A stretch of 8,026 nucleotides of DNA from Candidatus Iainarchaeum sp. (GTDB taxonomy: Archaea; Iainarchaeota; Iainarchaeia; Iainarchaeales; GCA-2688035). The position numbers and the translations under genes were made by a program. The notes under the pieces are model-generated. The model made no database searches, was not told the origin of the DNA, and saw nothing but the letters and a program-made list of their open reading frames with translations. Shown one piece after another: positions 1-6,200 of this stretch (position 1 is the first letter of the stretch; each line of letters begins with the position of its first letter). The stretch covers positions 1 to 8,026 of the forward strand of contig JAFCFG010000036.1 in the NCBI GenBank assembly GCA_017608725.1. Direction: 5' to 3'.

Positions 1-57
1 TGCGAAAGAAAAAATAATGGAAAAGAAAAAATAAATTCAGGGTATAAAGTGAATGGG
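1..57 (+). other. A-rich 5' edge, probable short intergenic gap with possible tail of an upstream gene
   Basis: This stretch is purine- and A-rich (16 of 57 bases G+C by hand count), clearly poorer in G+C than the gene that follows, so it looks non-coding for that gene even though the gene's frame is open back to base 1. In frame 2 it reads AKEKIMEKKK and stops at TAA 32-34, which could be the Lys-rich C terminus of an upstream protein. In frame 3 a TAA lies at 15-17, so the upstream gene could instead end there. An A/T box around 27-37 lies about 25 bases before ATG 58 and could act as a TATA-like element for a leaderless transcript, but A-rich DNA makes such boxes by chance. None of these can be decided without the preceding sequence. 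Confidence 0.4.
49..52 (+). promoter_or_regulatory. Possible weak ribosome binding site GTGA ahead of ATG 58
   Basis: GTGA at 49-52 matches part of the archaeal Shine-Dalgarno consensus GGAGGTGA and ends five bases before ATG 58, which is acceptable spacing. The same GTG is in frame (GTG-AAT-GGG-ATG) and could itself be the start, with AGGG at 40-43 as its ribosome binding site. ATG 58 is preferred because ATG is the commoner start and because the protein then opens directly with the amphipathic tail. The match is only four bases, so it is weak evidence. Confidence 0.3.
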
Positions 58-255
58 ATGTTTGGCGAACGCTTGAGCGGATTGTACACTGCCTTGGAAG
101 ACAAATACTACGGGGCACTGGACTTTTTGGACGGAAAGGGCCTGCCGGTTTACAAGTACAACGACTTTTTGGAGCAAAGGGGCCTGCCTGCCTTTCCAAT
201 AACAATTGCATTAATTGTTTTAATTGTTGCGCTGTTGTACGGCCTTCTGGTTGTT
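58..255 (+). other. N-terminal cytoplasmic tail and transmembrane anchor (residues 1-66)
   Basis: Residues 1-45 form a short charged, aromatic, probably helical tail with the stretch LEDKYYGALDFLDGKGLPVY, followed by EQRGLPAFP. A hydrophobic run of about 20 residues (47-66, rich in Ile, Leu and Val) makes one convincing transmembrane helix. Arg41 lies just before it and uncharged Asn/Thr just after, which fits N-inside, C-outside topology. There is no AXA or lipobox site, so it is an anchor rather than a cleaved signal peptide. From memory, similar tails with a KYY...LDFLD...G.PVY pattern occur at the start of very large DPANN archaeal surface proteins; that recollection was not verified. Confidence 0.8.
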
Positions 256-3200
256 GGAAACACAATAAACCCGAGTATTACTGTTGCGTTCCGGGACCAG
301 TTTGGGCAAACTGTTTCCGGCGTTCAGGTAACTGTAAAGGATACTGCAGGAAACATTGTTTCACCAGAGCAGACAATTGCAAGTGGTGAGAGCATTGACC
401 TGCAGGGCATTCCAATTGGGGCGGAGCTGGTCCTTGCTTTTTCCAAGGAGGGATTTGACCCGACTGAAAAGGCCGTAACAACCTTTAAGCAGGAATCGTT
501 TGTTTCAGTAAAATTGCAGAGGCAGATAAAACAGATTGAGGTTGAACTGCAGCTGCTTGACAGTGAAACAGGAGACCCTGTAAAGGGGGCAAGCGTTCAG
601 ATTGACTGGCAGGAGCTTACAAGCGCTGCCACAACAAACGCAGAGGGAAAGGCAAGCTTTACCGGCATACCGGAGGGCATCCCGGTTACTGTAAGCATTC
701 AGGCAGACGGCTATGAGCAAGTAAATACAACAAAGAGCTTTTCAGAGGGAGAGCTTGCAACAATAGGCCTTTACCCTGACAGCGTTGCCCTTGCCGGAAT
801 AACAAAGCTAATTGTGGCAGTTGAAGACGAGGAAGGCCTGCCAGTAGACGGAACAAAGATAACAGTGATGGACAGAAGCACTGACACAGTGCTGGAAGAC
901 AGGACCATTGAGGGGAGTGATGCACTCTTTGAGATAACAAAGGGGACAAGCGTTAGGCTTATTGTGCAAAAAGAAGGCTTTATCAGATATGACAGCATGG
1001 AAACAGGTGAGAGCAGAACCCTGCGCTTGGACGAAGAGGAATGGGCCGTAACCTTGAGGCAGGGTGGCACGAGATTGGATGTGACTGTTTTTGCCGGGGA
1101 AATCCCGTTAAGCGATGCAACAGTCCAGTTGTTTGATGCCAACAACAACTTTGTGGAAAGCCAGGAAACAGGATTTGGCGGAACAGCCCAGTTCGAAAAC
1201 CTTCAACCAGAAGAGTACTTTGTAACAGCTTACAGGGCAGGTTACCTGCCAGCAAGGCAATTGGTGGATGTTGCAGAAATTGAAACAGTGAACATTGATT
1301 TAAGCCTGGCTGATGCAACAAACAGCGCTTACCTTGGCATAAGTGTTTTTGATTTCTACAATGCACCGGCAAACAACGCTGATGTTTTCTTCTTTGAGAG
1401 GATTGACTCGGAGGAATTCCCGCTTGGGGTCCCTTCCCTGAAAACAGACATAACAGGCTATGCCTCCGTAAAGGCACCGATTAGTTCAATTGTTGTGGTT
1501 TATGCAAGGAAGGACTTGCACGAGGGAAGGGGGGAAAAGCTAATTGAGGCAAACAAGGAAAACCAGCTGATTGTAATTCTGAACAGGCCTGTTAGCGTAG
1601 TGGAATTGCAGATTGTTGACAAGGAAGGCAACCCGGTTAAGGGCACAGCTTTAATTGAGGGCGTAAGCGGAGAGCTCTTGTTTGATGGAAACATCACTGA
1701 CGGCAGGGTATACTTTGATGCAGCAGGCAACAAAGAAATTAATTTGACTGTTGAAACAGAGGACGGGGAAACATTCAGCCAGCAGCTGAATGTTGAAGGC
1801 AAATCAACCGTGAAGGTAACCCTAGGGGAAGAGGCTGGGGGAATGGCCCCTGCAATAAGCTTTTTGGGAATTTTCAACGAAAGGGGCGAAGAGGTTGAGG
1901 GAATCACACCAGAAAAGTTTTACTGGCTTTCATTTGAAACAAACTGGCCAAGCGGCGCCAGCAGGGGCGGAGTCCATGTAAGGCTTGGCAGCAACGACAC
2001 AGCATTTGTTGATTCACAGGAAGCAGGAATCGTTGGATTTGATGCAACAACCGGGAACTTTTTGTTCGGAAAGAGCTATCAGCCATTGCCTGCACCGGGA
2101 AACGAAGCGGCAGACATGCTGAATAGGGGCGGTGCAGGCCAGTTGAACAAATTCCTTGAATTGTATTTTGATAAACCAGAGAACACCATTGTTTTCAGGG
2201 TAAAAGTACAGGCAAGGAAGGCAATAACAAAGGAAAGCATTGAATTGCACTATAGGGCATGGAGCGAAATAGCAGGCGATTTCTACAGGAACCCTGTTGA
2301 CAACGAACTTGGGAACAAAATGTATGCTTCCACAAAAACAGGGCTTTACGCTGAAACAGTTGATGAAACAATAGATGTCTTTGAAAGCGGGGCAGTGTGC
2401 GAGGAAAGGCTTTGCGCAAACTACCTCTTTATTCTGCCAGATGGCCTCTACGTTGAAAAGCAAGTCTTCAGGCCAATGACAGGGGAGTTGTACGCGCTTG
2501 AAATTGACCTAAGGGCAGACAGGGAGAGAACCGCAACCATAAAAATTGACACTGACAAGGCAACACCTCTTCTCTACTTTACAGGGTATGAGGTTGATGA
2601 ATTCTTTGACCAGCCAATAGCAGGGGAGGGATTGCTCCCTGCAGAGGACCTTGCAGGGCAAGGCTATTTGGAGCGGGACGAAGGCAATGAAGCAGGGCAA
2701 ACAAGCGAGAACCCGCTTGGGTTTGCAGAGCCAACTGAGGGGTCAAGCCAAACAAGCCTTACAATAAGCAACTTGGGCCTTGGAACAGAAGGCAGGAAAA
2801 TCAGGGCATACTTCCAGGCATTTGAAGAGGGCACGACATTTATCAAAGTGCAAACGGTTTCAGACGCCGCTGTCCTGAATGAGGAAATAAACTTCAACAT
2901 TGAGAGAAACAAGTTGCTGCTTGTAAAGGTTTCTCCAAGAGAGATAAGCCTTGGCGAGGACTTTACAATAACGGTAATGGACGAAGAAGATGGCACTGAT
3001 ATACAGAATGCAACCATTCACTTGAAGGACAGCAGGGGAAAAGTGGTTTCAGCTGTTGTGGGGAACGGAGCAACAAGAAAGGGGATGAAGGGAGAGTATT
3101 TCTTCAAAAACAACTTTAAGCCGGGATATTACACTGCAAGCGTAAGCGCAGAAGGCTACAGAACAGCAGAGCTGCCGATAACTATCTCAAGGGATAATTT

Positions 3201-6200
3201 GCTTTCAATCCAAAGCCCAATAGAGGTTGATATCAGCAAAGACGAGAGGTTGAAATCGGTTACCAAGACTATTAGGAACATCGGGGAAGAGGATATAAGC
3301 GACTTATCCTATGAATTGAAGAAAGAGGGCGGTTTTCCAAGCGAGTTTGCCGTAAGCGTTAAATTGCCAAGCACTATTGCAGCTGAACAGGATGCAACTG
3401 CAAACATCACGGCTTCAGTTAATATCAATGATGAGAGCAGTGAAAGCCTGCACGGCGAAGCAGACCTTATTGTAAAGGGAATGGCTGCTGGAAATTACCC
3501 AACAAAAACAACCGCAAGGCTTATTGTAAACTACAACAAGCAGCTTGACCCAGACTGCTTAAAATTCAACACAGAAGAGGTCATAATAAGGCTTATTGGA
3601 ACGCCGGGAAGCAGCGCAAGCCAGGAAGTGGAAATAGAGAACAACTGCGAAGTGCCGCTGCAGTTGAATGCAGAGGTAGAGGCCCAGGAAGACGATCCAA
3701 ACCTGAGTGTAACAGTGCAGGGCCTGAGGATTGATAAAGACTCAACTGAAAAGGTGAAGATTACAGTAAACAACAGGATTGACAGATTGTACGCAATGCA
3801 GGAGAGAAGGCATTTCACTGTTCTGTTTGAGTCAAGCCAGGTAGCAAAGAGCATTAGGCTGAGCGTTGAGTTGTGGAACCCAAGCTTTAATTTGAGTTAC
3901 CCTCCAACGCTTAGTTTGTGGCTTGAAAGGGCAGCAGCAGAGGAACTGGCTTACGGCCAGGTTCCCTTGCAGATTAGAAACGTTGGCTTTGCCCCAATAA
4001 CCAATTTCAGGGCAGCGATTGAAGACAGTGCTTACAGGAGGTTTGGCATTACAGCCCAGATAAGGCCTGGCATTGGAAGCAGCCCCTATTCACCTTACTA
4101 CAATTCAAGCAGCTATCTGGGCGGCATTGGAACCTATTCGGCCTACAATGACTATGCTTACAGCCCATATTCTTCAACAGGGTATGGGGGATATGGAATG
4201 CATTCCCTGGGATATGGAGGCCCTGACCCGTATTATTCAAGCGGGTACAGTGGGTACAGCAGCAGCTGGAGCACCCTGGCGCCTGGCCAGGCTTTGACTC
4301 CAATGCGTTACATTTACGCCGAGACAAAGAAAGCAGAAGCACTGAAACAGCCGGTTCAAGGCTATGTTTACCTCAGCGGCACTGTGATGGGAAGGCACTA
4401 CCCTGACTTGGGAAGGACAGTTGTTGCAATAAATTACAGTGGAACACAGTGCCTGAAAGCAACGCCTGTTGGAAGCATGCTGTTCTCAAGCAAAAAGGCA
4501 ACCACGATTTTGGAGAGGGAAATAAGGCTAAGGAACGAGTGCGGTGAAGCAATCAGGGTTGTTGGAACAGTAAAGCCAGGCACAGTTGGTTCAAACGCCT
4601 TTATGCTATTTCCGGCGAACGTTACGCTGCAGCCAAACCAGGAGAACAGCTTTAGCCTGCGTTTGATTGGAAACCAGGAAATGGACAGGGCAATTAAGTT
4701 AAGGGCCATTGGCTTGCTTGTAAGGCAAAACAAGCCAATTGAATCGAGTGATTTGGCTGTAACAATAAAGCTGGGCAAATTGGTTGCAACAACGGAGGGA
4801 AAGGCGACAGAGAAAACATTGATAAGGGTTTGCGGAACAGACGACACCAAAGAACTGAGCTTCCCGTTGCTGAACAGCAACTGCTCAGAGGGCTACTGCG
4901 ATGCAAAGCAGCTTGCAGCATACCTAATCGGCAAGGCGGACAACCTGGTGAAAGTGGCAAAGGACAAGGCAGCAAGGGCAAGATACCAGGCCACAGATTT
5001 CGGCGGATGCGGGGCAGCCAACAGAACACATTGCTCGTTTGATGAAATGGGCATTGGCACAGAAATATTGCCTGTGTTTGCCCAACTTGACTTTTTGGAT
5101 AGCGAGGCATTGCTGCATGAGCTAAAGGAACAGAGCAAGAGCGAATTAAAGAATTACGGGGTTGTGCTCAGCAAAATAAACCTGAGGGAAATTGGAGGAG
5201 TGGGATTCAATTTTGGAAACATTTATCTTGACAAGCAATTCAGGGGCTGCGGAAAATACTACGTGGAAATTAACGGGGCAGTGCAGGTATCGCACGGTGA
5301 AATATTGGCAGAATCGGGTTCAAGAAACTTCGTTATATCAATCAACATTGCGCAGGACAGAGCAGACACAGAGCAGTGCCTGCACAGGGTTGAAAACATT
5401 GCAAACTTCCTGCCAGCAGACGAAGGATACACCATTTCATCAAGGTACAATGCATGGCCTGGCCTGGTTGAAGGAAGAAACGAGGAATTTGGGGACTTGC
5501 CCAAGCTGTTTGCAAAAGAGCTGTTCAAAGAGGCAGAGGGAAGGTACTCTTCCACAATTTCAGCAGGAAGCAATAAGCTGAAAATAGTGAAGGGAGGAAC
5601 AGAGCAAGGGCTGCTTAAATTAAGACTTGACAAGGAAGGAAAGCCCGACCAAACAAAAACAGTTTATGCTCATATCCCGCAATCCTTCACACCTGAAAAC
5701 AGGGAACTGGCAACAAGCCTTGCAAAGGCTTTGAGCACTTTCAAAGCATACAGCTTCGGTGAAGAAGACTGTTGGGGGGAAGACGATGACGGCCCCTATA
5801 TACTCTTGAAGAGTTTTAAAGACATTGAAAAATTGTTTGGAAATCTTGTGGTTGCAGGAGAAAAAGAGATTAGGGTTAATACACAAGAGCAGTGTGTTGA
5901 CATCAATGTTGAAAGCAAGGCAAAGGAATCAGTGCAGCTCTCAACAAACTTTTTGGAAAAATGGCCAAGAACAGGCATCGAGTACATTGCAATCTACAAG
6001 AAAGCCGACTACGAAAAGAAGGGCTCAGCTGCTACTGCTCTGCTCAAAGAGGAGAACAGGACAGAGGGGCAGAAGAGTGAGAAGAGCATTAAAGTGAAGT
6101 TGAGGGAGGCAAAGGGGGATAAGCCGGCAGAAGGGGGAGAAAAACCAGGCCCTGTTTACAAAGAACAGTTTCTGTTATGTGCAAAGGGAAGCAAAGAGTT

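Noticed and set aside
27..37. TATA-like box AAAATAAATTC ahead of the gene
   Set aside because: The spacing to ATG 58 would suit a leaderless archaeal promoter, but the whole 5' edge is A-rich and no BRE element could be told apart, so it is not listed as a promoter.
983..2463. Several overlapping - strand open frames of 135-164 codons
   Set aside because: They are antisense shadows. The + strand frame is continuous through all of them and shows coherent domain structure, while these translations are Pro/Ser/Cys/Leu-rich without domain patterns.
4073..4297. 74-codon + strand open frame starting MEAAPIHL
   Set aside because: It is an out-of-frame reading of the Tyr/Ser/Gly-rich segment, where low-complexity codons reduce stops. 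There is no independent start signal.
4840..5020. CX4C and CX7C spacings (C1609/C1614, C1651/C1659) as a zinc-binding site
   Set aside because: The spacings are not those of a known zinc ribbon or knuckle, the region is predicted to be extracellular, and N1608-C-S is a sequon. Disulfides are the simpler reading.
5192..5581. 129-codon + strand open frame
   Set aside because: Out-of-frame reading inside the Cys-rich module. The composition is unlike a folded protein and the main frame is intact here. The same applies to the shorter + strand frames at 4830-5042, 5825-6097 and 6303-6497.
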